A stretch of 64,000 nucleotides of DNA from Luteimonas sp. 9C (GCF_902506295.1 NZ_LR733312.1:1-64000), one strand, 5' to 3'; positions 18,132 through 27,258 are shown, counted from the stretch's first letter. The notes: generated by a model not told the origin, from the sequence alone. Numbers and translations: made by a program.

Positions 18132-20336
18132 ATGAAGACATCTTTCCCCCGCGCGGCCTTGGTTCTGGCCGCGCCGATCCTGACGAGCCTGAGCCTGATG
18201 AGTGTTTCTCCTGCTGCACACGCCGCCGCGCCGGTCCCGCCCGACGCGGAACAGCGCCCGCATACCGTCACCGCGCCGCACGGCGCGTCGCGCGAGGACC
18301 TCTACTACTGGCTGCGCGACGACACGCGCGAAGACCCGGCGATGCTGGCCTATCTCAATGCCGAGAACGCCTACGCCGATGCGATGCTCGCGTCGCTGAA
18401 GCCGGTCGAGAACACGCTCTACGACGAGATCGTCGGCCGCATCCAGCAGGACGACAGCTCGGTGCCGTACCGGGACCGCGGCTTCTGGTACTACTCGCGC
18501 TTCGAGACCGGCAAGGACTATCCGGTGCACGCGCGCCGCGCCGATGGCGCCGGTGTCGATGCGCTGTCGATCCAGGCCGCGAACGCGAAAGGCGACTTCG
18601 ATGGCGAGCAGGTCATGCTCGACGTCAACCAGCTGGCCGACGGCAAGGACTATTACGCGGTCGGCGACTGGGACGTGACCCGTGACAACCGCATCCTCGC
18701 CTACGCCGACGACACCAACGGCCGTCGCCAGTACACGGTGCGCTTCAAAAATCTCGAAACCGGTGAGATCTATCCGGACGTCATCAGCGGCGTGTCGGCG
18801 AACCTGGTGTGGGCCGACGACAACAAGACGCTGTTCTACGTCGAGAACGATCCGGAAACGCTGCTGACCGTGCGCGTGAAGAAGCACGTGCTCGGCACGC
18901 CGGTCGCCGATGACGTGCTGGTGTACGAGGAGCAGGACGACAGCTTCTACATGGGCATCGACCGCACGCGGGACGACAAGTACATCGTCATCGGCGTCGG
19001 CAGCACCGTGTCGAGTGAAACGCGCTACGCGCCGGCCGACAATCCCGAGACCTTCGCCGTGCTCGCGCCGCGCGCACGTGATGTCGAATACGACGCCGAC
19101 CACTACGGCGGCCGCTGGGTGATCCGCACCAACGCCGACAAGGCGACGAACTTCAAGCTCGTCACCGCGCCCAGCGATGCGACCTCGCGCCGGCAGTGGA
19201 CCGATTTCGTGCCGCATCGCGACGACGTCTACATCGAAGGCTACGAATTGTTCGACGGCTTCACCGCGATCGAGGAACGCGCCGAGGCGCTGACCCGCGT
19301 GCGCGTGCTCAAGACCGACGGCAGCGACGAATTCGTGCAGGCCGACGAGCCGGCGTATGCGATGGGTCTGGCGGTGAACTCCGAGCCCGATACCGACTGG
19401 CTGCGCTACGGCTACACCTCGCTGACCACGCCGGCGACGACCTTCGAGGTCAACACGCAGACCGGCGAGCGTCGCCAGCTCAAGCAGCAGGCGGTACTCG
19501 GCTACGAGCCGTCGAACTACGTCACCGAGCGCGTGTGGACGACGGCGCGCGACGGCAAGCGCATTCCGGTGTCGCTGGTCTACCGCAAGGGCTTCGAGAA
19601 GAACGGCACCGCGGCGCTGCTGCAGTACGGCTACGGCAGCTACGGCGCGTCGATGGATCCGGGCTTTTCGGTCACCAACGTCAGCCTGCTCGACCGCGGC
19701 ATGGTCTATGCCATCGCGCACATCCGCGGCGGCGAGGAAATGGGCCGCGCCTGGTACGACGACGGCAAGCTGCTCAACAAGGTCAACACCTTCACCGACT
19801 TCATCGACGTCACCGACGATCTGGTGAAGCAGGGCTTTGCGGCGCCCGACCGCGTCGCGGCCTACGGCGGCAGCGCAGGCGGTCTGCTGATGGGGGCGAT
19901 CTCGAACATGGCCCCGGAGAAGTACCGCGTGATCCTGTCGCAGGTGCCGTTCGTCGACGTGGTCACGACGATGCTCGACCCGAGTATTCCGCTGACCACC
20001 AACGAGTACGACGAGTGGGGCAATCCGGAAGACAAGCGCTACTACGACTACATGCTCGGCTACTCGCCGTACGACAACCTCGAAGCCAAGGCCTATCCGG
20101 CGATGTTCGTCGGCACCGGCCTGTGGGACTCGCAGGTCCAGTACTGGGAGCCGGCGAAGTACGTCGCGAAACTGCGCGACCTCAACAGCGGTGCGTTCCC
20201 GGTCGTGTTCCGGACCAACATGGAAGCCGGTCACGGCGGCAAGTCGGGGCGCTTCCGCCGCTACCGCGAATCGGCGGAGATGTACGCCTTCATGTTCGAC
20301 CAACTGGGGCTGGCGGCCGCGTCGTCGGCGAAATGA
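18132..20336 (+). CDS. ptrB: Oligopeptidase B-like S9A peptidase, exported
   Basis: A 734-residue serine peptidase with a signal peptide ending near HAAAP. It shows the S9A propeller signature DLYYWLRDDTRE near the N-terminus, IAHIRGGEEMGRAWYDDGK before the active site, AAYGGSAGGLLMG (Ser about 580), GTGLWDSQVQYWEP (Asp about 666) and EAGHGGKSGR (His about 701). E. coli PtrB cleaves after basic residues and is cytosolic, so export here is a difference. The N-terminus MKTSFPRAAL at 18132 was preferred to an upstream ATG at 18090 that lies inside the preceding terminator. Confidence 0.92.
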   Translation: MKTSFPRAALVLAAPILTSLSLMSVSPAAHAAAPVPPDAEQRPHTVTAPHGASREDLYYWLRDDTREDPAMLAYLNAENAYADAMLASLKPVENTLYDEIVGRIQQDDSSVPYRDRGFWYYSRFETGKDYPVHARRADGAGVDALSIQAANAKGDFDGEQVMLDVNQLADGKDYYAVGDWDVTRDNRILAYADDTNGRRQYTVRFKNLETGEIYPDVISGVSANLVWADDNKTLFYVENDPETLLTVRVKKHVLGTPVADDVLVYEEQDDSFYMGIDRTRDDKYIVIGVGSTVSSETRYAPADNPETFAVLAPRARDVEYDADHYGGRWVIRTNADKATNFKLVTAPSDATSRRQWTDFVPHRDDVYIEGYELFDGFTAIEERAEALTRVRVLKTDGSDEFVQADEPAYAMGLAVNSEPDTDWLRYGYTSLTTPATTFEVNTQTGERRQLKQQAVLGYEPSNYVTERVWTTARDGKRIPVSLVYRKGFEKNGTAALLQYGYGSYGASMDPGFSVTNVSLLDRGMVYAIAHIRGGEEMGRAWYDDGKLLNKVNTFTDFIDVTDDLVKQGFAAPDRVAAYGGSAGGLLMGAISNMAPEKYRVILSQVPFVDVVTTMLDPSIPLTTNEYDEWGNPEDKRYYDYMLGYSPYDNLEAKAYPAMFVGTGLWDSQVQYWEPAKYVAKLRDLNSGAFPVVFRTNMEAGHGGKSGRFRRYRESAEMYAFMFDQLGLAAASSAK

Positions 20337-20437
20337 CCGGAGCGGGCGCGGCCGGCACCTCCGGTCGCGCCGATTGACGCAGGCGCAGGGCTTGGGCAGA
20401 ATGCGCGGCTCGTCGCGGGAAGTTCCGCACGACCGAT

Positions 20438-20514
20438 GGCTATGTAGCTCAGCCGGTTAGAGCACGTCACTCATAATGACGGGGTCGGTGGTTCGAGTCC
20501 ACCCATAGCCACCA
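20438..20514 (+). tRNA. tRNA-Met (CAT), elongator
   Basis: A 77-nt cloverleaf with encoded CCA: acceptor GGCTATG with CATAGCC, anticodon loop CTCATAA and T loop TTCGAGT. It closely resembles E. coli elongator tRNA-Met. It does not show the initiator C1-A72 mismatch. Confidence 0.93.
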
Positions 20515-20531
20515 ACGCGCAAGCGTCGACG

Positions 20532-20557
20532 AAAACCCGCCGGAAGGCGGGTTTTTT
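20532..20557 (+). terminator. Rho-independent terminator after tRNA-Met
   Basis: A 10-bp stem (20532-20541 with 20546-20555), GGAA tetraloop and six T residues. It lies 17 bases after the tRNA. Confidence 0.9.
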
Positions 20558-20657
20558 GTGGGCGCGCGTCGGCGTTCAGTTCCGGCTTGTCCCCCGGGGC
20601 GGCACATGGCAGAGTCGATGCCAGTGACGCAAGTCAATCGTATTAGGAGTCCGCATC

Positions 20658-21260
20658 GTGATCGATCCGGACGGGTTCAGGCCCAATGTCGGCATCGTGC
20701 TGATGCACCCGGATGGTCGTGTCTTCTGGGCGCGTCGGGTCCGGCGTGATGGCTGGCAGTTCCCGCAGGGCGGGATGAATACCGACGAGACGCCGCTCGA
20801 GGCCATGTACCGCGAGCTGCACGAGGAGACCGGCCTGCTGCCCGAACACGTGGCCGTGCTCGGCGCCACGCCCGGCTGGCTGCGATACCGTTTGCCGCAG
20901 CGCGCGATCCGTCGCAACGACCGCATCGTCTGCGTCGGACAGAAACAGGTCTGGTTTCTGCTCAAGTTCGTCGGCGACGAGGCGCATTTGCGGCTCGATC
21001 TCACCGAGACGCCCGAATTCGATCACTGGCGTTGGGTGGATTTCTGGTACCCGCTCGAGCACGTGGTGATCTTCAAGCGCGGCGTCTACACCAGCGCCTT
21101 GAGCCACCTGGCCAAATACGCCCGCCAGGTCGCGGGCGCGCAAGCCATCCCGCAGCCGGCGATCGAGCTGCGTCCCCGCGGACGCCGGCCGCAGCGGCGG
21201 GGGCCGCGTCGCGCCCCCGAGGCGGCCGTGTGCGGGCGCGACGACACCAGCGCGGGCTGA
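20658..21260 (+). CDS. rppH: RNA pyrophosphohydrolase RppH
   Basis: A 200-residue Nudix enzyme that removes pyrophosphate from 5' triphosphate RNA and so starts mRNA decay. [15 protein letters not shown] is the family N-terminus and the Nudix box [10 protein letters not shown]...RELHEETGL sits at about 38-60. GWLRYRLP and [12 protein letters not shown] are RppH-specific segments. The C-terminal 35 residues form a basic Arg-rich tail, longer than in E. coli, that may bind RNA. The start is GTG with TAGGAG 9 bases upstream. Confidence 0.95.
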   Translation: MIDPDGFRPNVGIVLMHPDGRVFWARRVRRDGWQFPQGGMNTDETPLEAMYRELHEETGLLPEHVAVLGATPGWLRYRLPQRAIRRNDRIVCVGQKQVWFLLKFVGDEAHLRLDLTETPEFDHWRWVDFWYPLEHVVIFKRGVYTSALSHLAKYARQVAGAQAIPQPAIELRPRGRRPQRRGPRRAPEAAVCGRDDTSAG

Positions 21261-21270
21261 ACAGTTCTTA

Positions 21271-21289
21271 TTTGACACTGATTCTCGTT
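21271..21289 (+). promoter_or_regulatory. Putative Fur box overlapping the bfd promoter
   Basis: TGACACT-G-ATTCTCG (21273-21287) matches the 7-1-7 Fur half-site pattern TGATAAT-N-ATTATCA at about 10 of 14 positions. It contains a TTGACA -35 box (21272-21277), so bound Fur would block RNA polymerase. The -10 is weak (about 21295). This predicts repression of bfd by iron and supports the TTG start further down. Confidence 0.5.
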
Positions 21290-21332
21290 TATGGCGGAAT
21301 GGCGACTCCAGCCTTCCGCCAGGACCACAGCC

Positions 21333-21545
21333 TTGTACGTGTGCATCTGCAACGGCGTCACCGACTCCCAGATCCGCCAGGCGGCTGCCAACGGATGCCG
21401 GGAAGTGAGCGAGCTGACGATGCGGACGGGCTGCGGCGCCACCTGCGGCAGCTGTCTCGACATGGCCTCGGGTCTGCTCGACGAGTTCCACGCGGCGCGC
21501 CATGCGCCCGTCATCGATCTGCCGCTGATCGCCACCGCGGCCTGA
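21333..21545 (+). CDS. bfd: Bacterioferritin-associated ferredoxin
   Basis: A 70-residue 2Fe-2S protein that reduces the haem of bacterioferritin to release stored iron. It has the BFD-like cluster ligands YVCICNGVTD and TGCGATCGSC. The TTG at 21333 is preferred: it gives the usual MYVCICNG N-terminus and has AGGA 8 bases upstream. The ATG at 21291 would start inside the promoter predicted here. It lies 112 bases before bfr, and both have Fur-like boxes. Confidence 0.9.
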   Translation: MYVCICNGVTDSQIRQAAANGCREVSELTMRTGCGATCGSCLDMASGLLDEFHAARHAPVIDLPLIATAA

Positions 21546-21575
21546 TCGCCGGCGCATCGCGCCGTCTGCTCGACT

Positions 21576-21594
21576 AATGATCACGATTCGCGTT
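21576..21594 (+). promoter_or_regulatory. Putative Fur box upstream of bfr
   Basis: TGATCAC-G-ATTCGCG (21578-21592) resembles the Fur 7-1-7 pattern at about 9 of 14 positions. It lies 66 bases before the bfr start and upstream of a -10-like TAGAGT (21619-21624), a position that would suit activation as well as repression. Confidence 0.4.
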
Positions 21595-21657
21595 CCGTCA
21601 TGCGGCGGACGCGATCGCTAGAGTGTGCGCATTCCGCGATATCAGGAGCATCCTTCG

Positions 21658-22131
21658 ATGAAGGGCGACGCGCAGGTCATCCGCTTTCTCAACCAGGCGC
21701 TCTACAACGAGCTCACGGCGATCAACCAGCACTTCCTGCACGCCAAGATGCTGAAGAACTGGGGCCTGGACGAACTCGGCAAGCGCGCCTACAAGGCGTC
21801 GATCGACGAGATGAAGCACGCCGACAAGCTCTCGGAGCGCATCCTGTTCCTCGAAGGCCTGCCGAACTTCCAGGCGCTGGGCAAGCTGCGCATCGGCGAG
21901 GCGCCGGTCGAGACGCTGGAATGCGATCTCGCGCTGGAGATGGACGGACTGCCGACGCTGCGCGAGGGCATCGCGCACTGCGAGATCGCCGGCGATTTCG
22001 TCAGCCGCAAGCTGCTGGTCGACATCCTCGAATCGGAGGAAGAGCACGTGGACTGGCTGGAAACCCAGCTCGATCTCGTCGCGCGCATCGGCGTCGAGAA
22101 CTACCTGCAGAGCCAGCTCGAGCACGACTGA
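21658..22131 (+). CDS. bfr: Bacterioferritin
   Basis: A 157-residue haem-containing ferritin that forms 24-subunit iron-storage cages. The first helix has [17 protein letters not shown] with the ferroxidase Glu. The haem-ligand Met lies in [15 protein letters not shown] (about residue 52), and the [11 protein letters not shown] segment gives the remaining ferroxidase ligands. ATG 21658 has AGGAG 9 bases before it. The upstream in-frame ATG at 21625 is rejected because it precedes the ribosome binding site. Confidence 0.97.
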   Translation: MKGDAQVIRFLNQALYNELTAINQHFLHAKMLKNWGLDELGKRAYKASIDEMKHADKLSERILFLEGLPNFQALGKLRIGEAPVETLECDLALEMDGLPTLREGIAHCEIAGDFVSRKLLVDILESEEEHVDWLETQLDLVARIGVENYLQSQLEHD

Positions 22132-22142
22132 GCGGGACCCGT

Positions 22143-22167
22143 CGCGCCTGTCAGTGCAGGCGCGCGC
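22143..22167. terminator. Hairpin between convergent bfr and kinase genes
   Basis: A perfect 8-bp stem (22143-22150 with 22157-22164) and a 6-base loop just past the bfr stop. Only three T residues follow, so it is a weak terminator candidate. The stem abuts the stop of the kinase gene on the other strand. Confidence 0.45.
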
Positions 22168-22169
22168 TT

Positions 22170-24677
22170 TCAGGCCAGGCCTGACACCCGGCCTTCGCGC
22201 AGCATCCGCCGCGCCCGCGCGAACTCGTTGGACACCAGCGCCACGGCCACGGCCGGGCGTTCGAGACTGCGCTCGCGCGCGCCGGCTTCGATCCGCCGCG
22301 CGGCCGCCGACAGCGACATCGCACCGAGATTCGCACTCGACGACTTGAGCGAATGCGCGGCCTCGCGCAGTCCGTCGTAATCCGGGCCGTCCACCGCGTT
22401 TTCGAGCGCGGCCAGCAGGCGGGGTGTGTCGTCGAGGAAGACGTCGATCAGCCTGTCGACTTCGTCGCCCAGTACGGTGCGCAGATCGTCCAGGACCTCG
22501 TGATCGATCACCGGCGGCAGCGCGCTACGGTCGACGACCGCGGCTGATGGGGTGCGCGCGACCGGCGCGGATGCATCCGGTGCCACCGGCGCCAGCGACG
22601 ACTGCGCCGGCGCGGTCCATTCGTCCGGCGACATCGGGTCGCTGATCGGCGCGGGCGCAGGCATCGCGTGTTCGACGGGTGCGGGCGCCGCGTCCGGGTC
22701 CCACCAGCGATGGATGCAGCGTTCGAGCTCGCTGCGCGTGACCGGCTTGGCGAGATAGTCGTCCATGCCCGCGTCGAGGCATTTCTGGCGATCGCCGGCC
22801 ATTGCGTTGGCGGTCATCGCGATGATCGGGAGGCGACGTGTACTGCGCTCGGCGGCTTCGTGCTCGCGCCAGCGCCGTGTGGCGGTATAGCCGTCCATGA
22901 CCGGCATCTGGCAATCCATCAGCACGATGTCGTAGCGCGACGCCGCGATGCGCAGCAAGGCCGCCTCGCCATTGCTGGCGGTGTCGCAGGTGATGCCGAG
23001 CACCGACAGCAAGCGCTGGCCGACCATCAGGTTGACCGGGTTGTCCTCGACCAGCAGGACGCGCGGTTTGCGCGGGCCATCGCTGCGCGCGGTGTCGGGC
23101 GCGATGGCGCCCTGCGGAACCACCGTCGCGGGCGGGGCAGGGATCTGCGACGCGAGCACCGCTGCCGCCGTGTCATCCGCGCTGCCCGCCGGTGCCGCCG
23201 CCGAGCCCGGATCATGGGTCGGCGTGGACGCAGGCGCCGCCGGTGCCGGCGGCGTGTCGATGTCGAGGACGGCCTCGCGCAGATCCGCGTCCGGCGACTG
23301 CCGGCTCAACAGCGTCGCGCCCTGGCGTAATTCTTCCGAGACCGGCTCGTCGCCGTACAGGCACACCAGGCGCACGCTGCCGTAGGCCGCCTGCCGGGTC
23401 ACGTTGCGATACAGCGCCACCGCGGTATTGCGCATGCCGGCCAGATCCGCGACGACCACCGAATAGGCCCACGGCGGCCCCTGGTTGGCGGCGGTCCGCA
23501 GCCGGTCGAGCGCCTCCTGTGTGGTCTCCACCGAGCTCACCCGCAGACCCCAGTTGGGCAGCAGCATGCTCAGCCGCAGGCGCAGGCGCGGATCGGCACT
23601 GAGCAGCAAGGCGCGGCCGTCGCGGGGCGTGGCGTCCTCGACCGGCATGTCGCCCTGGGTCTTGCGCAACGGAATCTCGAACCAGAACGTCGAACCGGCA
23701 CCGGGCTCGGAGTCCACGCCGATCCGGCCATCCATCAGCTCGACGATCCTGCGCGAGATCGCCAAGCCCAGGCCCGTGCCGCCGTAGAGGCGGGTGGTCG
23801 ACGCATCGGCCTGGCTGAAGGCCTGGAACAGGCGCTTGCGGCCCTCGGCGCTGATGCCGATGCCGGTGTCGCGCACTTCGAAGCGCAACTGGTGCTGCGC
23901 CGCGGTCTCGCCCAGCCGGCGCACGTGCACCGAGACGCTGCCACGCTCGGTGAACTTCACCGCGTTGCTGATCAGATTGCCGAGGACCTGGCGCAGTCGG
24001 ACGGGGTCGCCGCGGACCGGCAGGCGCACGACCGGATCGATCTGCAGGCCCAGGCGCAGTCCCTTGGTCTGCGCCGCGCGCTCCATGACCTGGATCACGC
24101 CGTCCATCAGCTCGCGCAGGTTGAAGCCGGTGACCTCGAGATCGAGCTTGTTCGATTCGAGTTTGGAATAGTCGAGGATGTCGTCGACGATGCGCTGCAT
24201 CTGTTGCGAGGACAGGAACGCGGTGCGCACCAGCTCGGCATGGTCGGGTGCGAGCCCGGCATGCATCAGCAGGTCGAGCATCGGCGTGATGCCGTTGAGC
24301 GGCGTGCGGATCTCATGGCTCATGGTGGCGAGGAACTCGCCCTTGGCCATCACCGCCGATTCCGCCGCGTTCTTGGCCTGGCGGAGTTCCTTCTCGAGCT
24401 CGGTGCGTTCTTCGAGTTCGCGCTGCAGTTCACCCAGAGCCAGCTCGTCCTGGCGCAGCCGCTCGTCGGCGGCTTCGAGCTCGCGCACGCTCTGGTGCAT
24501 GTGCACGCTGACGCCGATCGACGCGGCCACGGCGACCAGCGACAGCACCAGCGCCAGCAGCTGCCAGGGGCCGGGCACCGCCAGCGCGGCCAGGCCCATG
24601 GTCAGCGCGGCGCCACCGGCCGCCCCCAGCGCGAGCCAGCGCAGCACCAGGGCGGAAGGGCGACGGCGCGCGATCAT
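22170..24677 (-). CDS. Hybrid sensor histidine kinase with two receivers and Hpt
   Basis: An 835-residue membrane kinase. Two hydrophobic helices (about 10-60) are joined by almost no periplasmic loop. A coiled coil (65-110) leads to the HisKA domain with MSHEIRTPLNG (His121) and the ATPase domain with NLISNAVKF, DTGIG and GGTGLGL. REC1 (354-472) is degenerate: it lacks the acidic pair and the conserved Lys. REC2 (539-655) is intact with VEDNPVN, LMDCQMPVMDG (Asp588) and AKP. A C-terminal Hpt domain has AHSLKSSSANLGA (His775). It starts 12 bases behind a c-di-GMP-type response regulator gene and is surely cotranscribed with it. Confidence 0.92.
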   Translation of the reverse strand: MIARRRPSALVLRWLALGAAGGAALTMGLAALAVPGPWQLLALVLSLVAVAASIGVSVHMHQSVRELEAADERLRQDELALGELQRELEERTELEKELRQAKNAAESAVMAKGEFLATMSHEIRTPLNGITPMLDLLMHAGLAPDHAELVRTAFLSSQQMQRIVDDILDYSKLESNKLDLEVTGFNLRELMDGVIQVMERAAQTKGLRLGLQIDPVVRLPVRGDPVRLRQVLGNLISNAVKFTERGSVSVHVRRLGETAAQHQLRFEVRDTGIGISAEGRKRLFQAFSQADASTTRLYGGTGLGLAISRRIVELMDGRIGVDSEPGAGSTFWFEIPLRKTQGDMPVEDATPRDGRALLLSADPRLRLRLSMLLPNWGLRVSSVETTQEALDRLRTAANQGPPWAYSVVVADLAGMRNTAVALYRNVTRQAAYGSVRLVCLYGDEPVSEELRQGATLLSRQSPDADLREAVLDIDTPPAPAAPASTPTHDPGSAAAPAGSADDTAAAVLASQIPAPPATVVPQGAIAPDTARSDGPRKPRVLLVEDNPVNLMVGQRLLSVLGITCDTASNGEAALLRIAASRYDIVLMDCQMPVMDGYTATRRWREHEAAERSTRRLPIIAMTANAMAGDRQKCLDAGMDDYLAKPVTRSELERCIHRWWDPDAAPAPVEHAMPAPAPISDPMSPDEWTAPAQSSLAPVAPDASAPVARTPSAAVVDRSALPPVIDHEVLDDLRTVLGDEVDRLIDVFLDDTPRLLAALENAVDGPDYDGLREAAHSLKSSSANLGAMSLSAAARRIEAGARERSLERPAVAVALVSNEFARARRMLREGRVSGLA

Positions 24678-24689
24678 CGGCGTAGAGTC

Positions 24690-26507
24690 CTAGAGGACGG
24701 AGTGGTGGAAGTCGAAGTCGAGGACGTTGGCCACGCGCTGGACGAGATTGCCCTGGATGAAGTCGATGCCGCTCATCCAGAGCGTCGCCGCGGCCTGCGG
24801 GTCTTCGACCTGCTGGCCGATCACCTGCAAGCCGAGCCGGTGCGCGTGTTCCACCGCGATCCGCATTTCGTCACGGACGCGCGGCTCGTCGAGCTGCCGC
24901 GAATAACGCGCAGCCAGTCGCACGAAGCCAAGCGGCAGCTGCGCGAGCAGGGCATCGGCCTCTTCGCTCGCGCTGTACTGGCCCAGGCACAGCTGCACCC
25001 CGGCCGGCACCATGCGCGCGCAGAAGTCCTGCAGCGACAATGCGTGGATCAGCGCATCGTCCTGGCGCACGTCTATGACCAGTGACGCGCCCGGCACACC
25101 GGACAGTTCGATCTGCGCCAGCAGCCAGTCGGCGTACCCGCCCTGGATCAGGCTGCGCGAGGACTGCGACACGAACAGCCGCATCGTGCTGCCGACGCGC
25201 TGGCGCTCGATGAGGGTCGCGATCGCCAGTTCGACGACGCGACGGTCGATCTCGAGCAGCAGGCCGGCGACCTCGGCGGCCGGCAGCACGCGCGCCGCCG
25301 AATGCAGCTCGCCGTCGCGGCCCCGCAGGCGGAGCAGCGTCTGGTACTGGGCCTCGTCGCCGCCGGCGACCGCCACGATCGGCTGGAAGGCGAGTTCGAT
25401 GCGCTGCTCGGCGAGGGCATCGCGCAGATCGTCGGCCAGGCCGCCCTGGGGTTCGCCCGGCGCGATGCGGGGCGCGGGGATGTGGACGGCGATGCCGATC
25501 GGCGTGCCGCGGGATTCGCGCAAGGCCTGCTCGGCGGCGGCGAGTGCGTTGCCGGGCTCGTCATAGCCATGGACGAGGTCGGCGTAGCCGACGAGGGCAC
25601 GCAGACGGATCGTCTGGTCGGCGAGCGGAAACGGGTGGCTGCCGATGCCGTCCCGCAGGCTGCGCGCCCACGCATCGAGATCGATGCGCGCCACGTCCGG
25701 CGCGAACACCAGGAACGTGTTGTCGTTGAGCCGCGTCGCGGATGCGTCACCCACCAGTGCACGCAGATGACGGCCGGCGTCGGTCAGGATGGTTTCCAGG
25801 CCGGCGTAGCCGTAGCGGTCGCGCAACGCCGTGATGCCCTCGATCTCGACGAAGCCGAGCGCGCCGCGCGGCGCGGCCGGGATGGCCTCGGCCAGATGCT
25901 GCAGCAACTGCAGGCGGCTGTTGAGGCCGGTCAGCGCATTGCGTCCGGGGTCGGGCATCTGCTGGAGCGCGCGGGCGCGGCGGATGCGGTTCTGCACCGC
26001 GGCGATGAGGTGCCGCGGGCGGACCGGCTTGGTCAGGAAATCGTCCGCGCCGACTTCGAGCGCTTCGAACTGCCGTTCCGGATCGGCGTCGCCGGTCAGG
26101 AAGACGACCGGGATATGCGAGAACGCCGCCTGGCCACGCAGCTGCGCCGTCAGTTCGGAGCCGTCCATGCCGGGCATGTGCAGATCCATCAGCACCAGAT
26201 CGGGCTGGAACTCGCCCAGCGACGCCATGAATTCCGAAGCGACCGATACGACCCGCGCCTGCAGCCCCGCACCGTTGAGCACGCTCTCGGCGAACAGCGC
26301 CTGGCTGGGATCGTCCTCGACGATCAGTACGCGCTGCGGTGTTTCGGCCGCGTCGCCCGTCTGCGCGACTGATGGCGCGGGAGTCTCACCCGCGGCATCC
26401 GCAGCGGGATCCCCGGGCAGGGTGGGTTGACCGGCGTCGGCGACCCAGCGCCGCCAGTAGGCGGACGGGGGAAACTCGGCGCGTTGCTTGCTGTCGGCAT
26501 CGGACAT
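24690..26507 (-). CDS. Response regulator with degenerate GGDEF and EAL domains
   Basis: A 605-residue protein. The REC domain (58-175) looks functional (VEDDPSQ, LMDLHMPGMDG with Asp108, TKP). A GGDEF-like domain (190-335) has LNDNTF where GGDEF should be. The EAL-like domain (360-600) has YQTLL in place of the EAL motif, lacks the Asn of the VN motif, has LGQYS for the DDFG metal site and GQQVE for AEGVE. Both enzyme activities should be lost, so it probably acts as a c-di-GMP or protein-binding effector, in the manner of FimX or Filp. It heads the operon with the hybrid kinase, the obvious phosphodonor. Confidence 0.9.
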   Translation of the reverse strand: MSDADSKQRAEFPPSAYWRRWVADAGQPTLPGDPAADAAGETPAPSVAQTGDAAETPQRVLIVEDDPSQALFAESVLNGAGLQARVVSVASEFMASLGEFQPDLVLMDLHMPGMDGSELTAQLRGQAAFSHIPVVFLTGDADPERQFEALEVGADDFLTKPVRPRHLIAAVQNRIRRARALQQMPDPGRNALTGLNSRLQLLQHLAEAIPAAPRGALGFVEIEGITALRDRYGYAGLETILTDAGRHLRALVGDASATRLNDNTFLVFAPDVARIDLDAWARSLRDGIGSHPFPLADQTIRLRALVGYADLVHGYDEPGNALAAAEQALRESRGTPIGIAVHIPAPRIAPGEPQGGLADDLRDALAEQRIELAFQPIVAVAGGDEAQYQTLLRLRGRDGELHSAARVLPAAEVAGLLLEIDRRVVELAIATLIERQRVGSTMRLFVSQSSRSLIQGGYADWLLAQIELSGVPGASLVIDVRQDDALIHALSLQDFCARMVPAGVQLCLGQYSASEEADALLAQLPLGFVRLAARYSRQLDEPRVRDEMRIAVEHAHRLGLQVIGQQVEDPQAAATLWMSGIDFIQGNLVQRVANVLDFDFHHSVL

Positions 26508-26612
26508 AGGAGCGGCACTGTGACGCGATGTGGGGGATCAGGCAACTTTAACCGGCCCCCCTTGAATCGCGTCCGCAGACGCGGGCCCGCGCGGTATGCG
26601 AACCGTGTCGGG

Positions 26613-27194
26613 TCACCCGCGCGCGGGCCGTGGCGCGCGGCGTGACAGGCGTCGCCACAGCCACCAGATCGCCACGGCGCACTGCAGCGCGAACGCGGCC
26701 ACCAGGGCCAGCGCCAGCCACGGCGACACCAGGGCCAGCGACAGCGCACCGAGGGTGACGACGTCCTCGGTCGTGGACGCCGCGACGTTGCTGACCGGTT
26801 CGGGCGACGCGTTGAGCAGCAGGCGGCCACCGGCCTTGAGCGCGTGGCTGGCGAAGGCCACGCCGGCGCCGGTGGCGAGCATGCCGGCGCCCAGCTCACC
26901 GTCGGGCGACAGCGTCGCGGCTGCGAGAAACGCCCCTGCCGGCACACGGGCCAGGGTCTGCAGCAGATCCCAGCCCGAATCGACGCCCGGAATCTTGTCG
27001 GCGAAGAATTCCACCAGCGCCAGCACGCCCGACACGCCCAGCACCCAGGGCGACGCGGCGGCGTCGAGCGCCGGTGGCAGCTCCAGCCAGCCGAACAGGC
27101 CGGCCAGGCCGACGCCGAATACGGTGAGGTAGGCGCGGACACCCGCCAGCCAGGCGAGCAGCACGCCGGCGGCGAACAGGTGGGCCTCTGACAT
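26613..27194 (-). CDS. DUF4126 family membrane protein
   Basis: A 193-residue protein with about five membrane segments. It has the family features LAGVRAYLTVFGVGL near the N-terminus, FFADKIPGVDSGWD near residue 75, and ASHALKAGGRLLLNASPEPVSN with TTEDVVTLG further on. DUF4126 is widespread and uncharacterised. ATG 27194 is preceded by GGAG at 9-bp spacing; an upstream start at 27230 is less likely. It is divergent from the DUF6776-like gene. Confidence 0.82.
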   Translation of the reverse strand: MSEAHLFAAGVLLAWLAGVRAYLTVFGVGLAGLFGWLELPPALDAAASPWVLGVSGVLALVEFFADKIPGVDSGWDLLQTLARVPAGAFLAAATLSPDGELGAGMLATGAGVAFASHALKAGGRLLLNASPEPVSNVAASTTEDVVTLGALSLALVSPWLALALVAAFALQCAVAIWWLWRRLSRRAPRPARG

Positions 27195-27258
27195 CGCGAC
27201 GCTCCGGGGCGAACGACAACGGGTGCACAACGCCGGCGAGTATAGGACCGGCTTCGCC

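Noticed and set aside
18099-20303. 734-codon minus-strand frame opposite the oligopeptidase B gene
   Set aside because: Shadow of the coding strand with low-complexity Arg/Val composition and no recognisable domain.
23892-25085. 397-codon plus-strand frame across the kinase and response regulator junction
   Set aside because: Crosses two genes in antisense and lacks domains; codon bias belongs to the minus strand.
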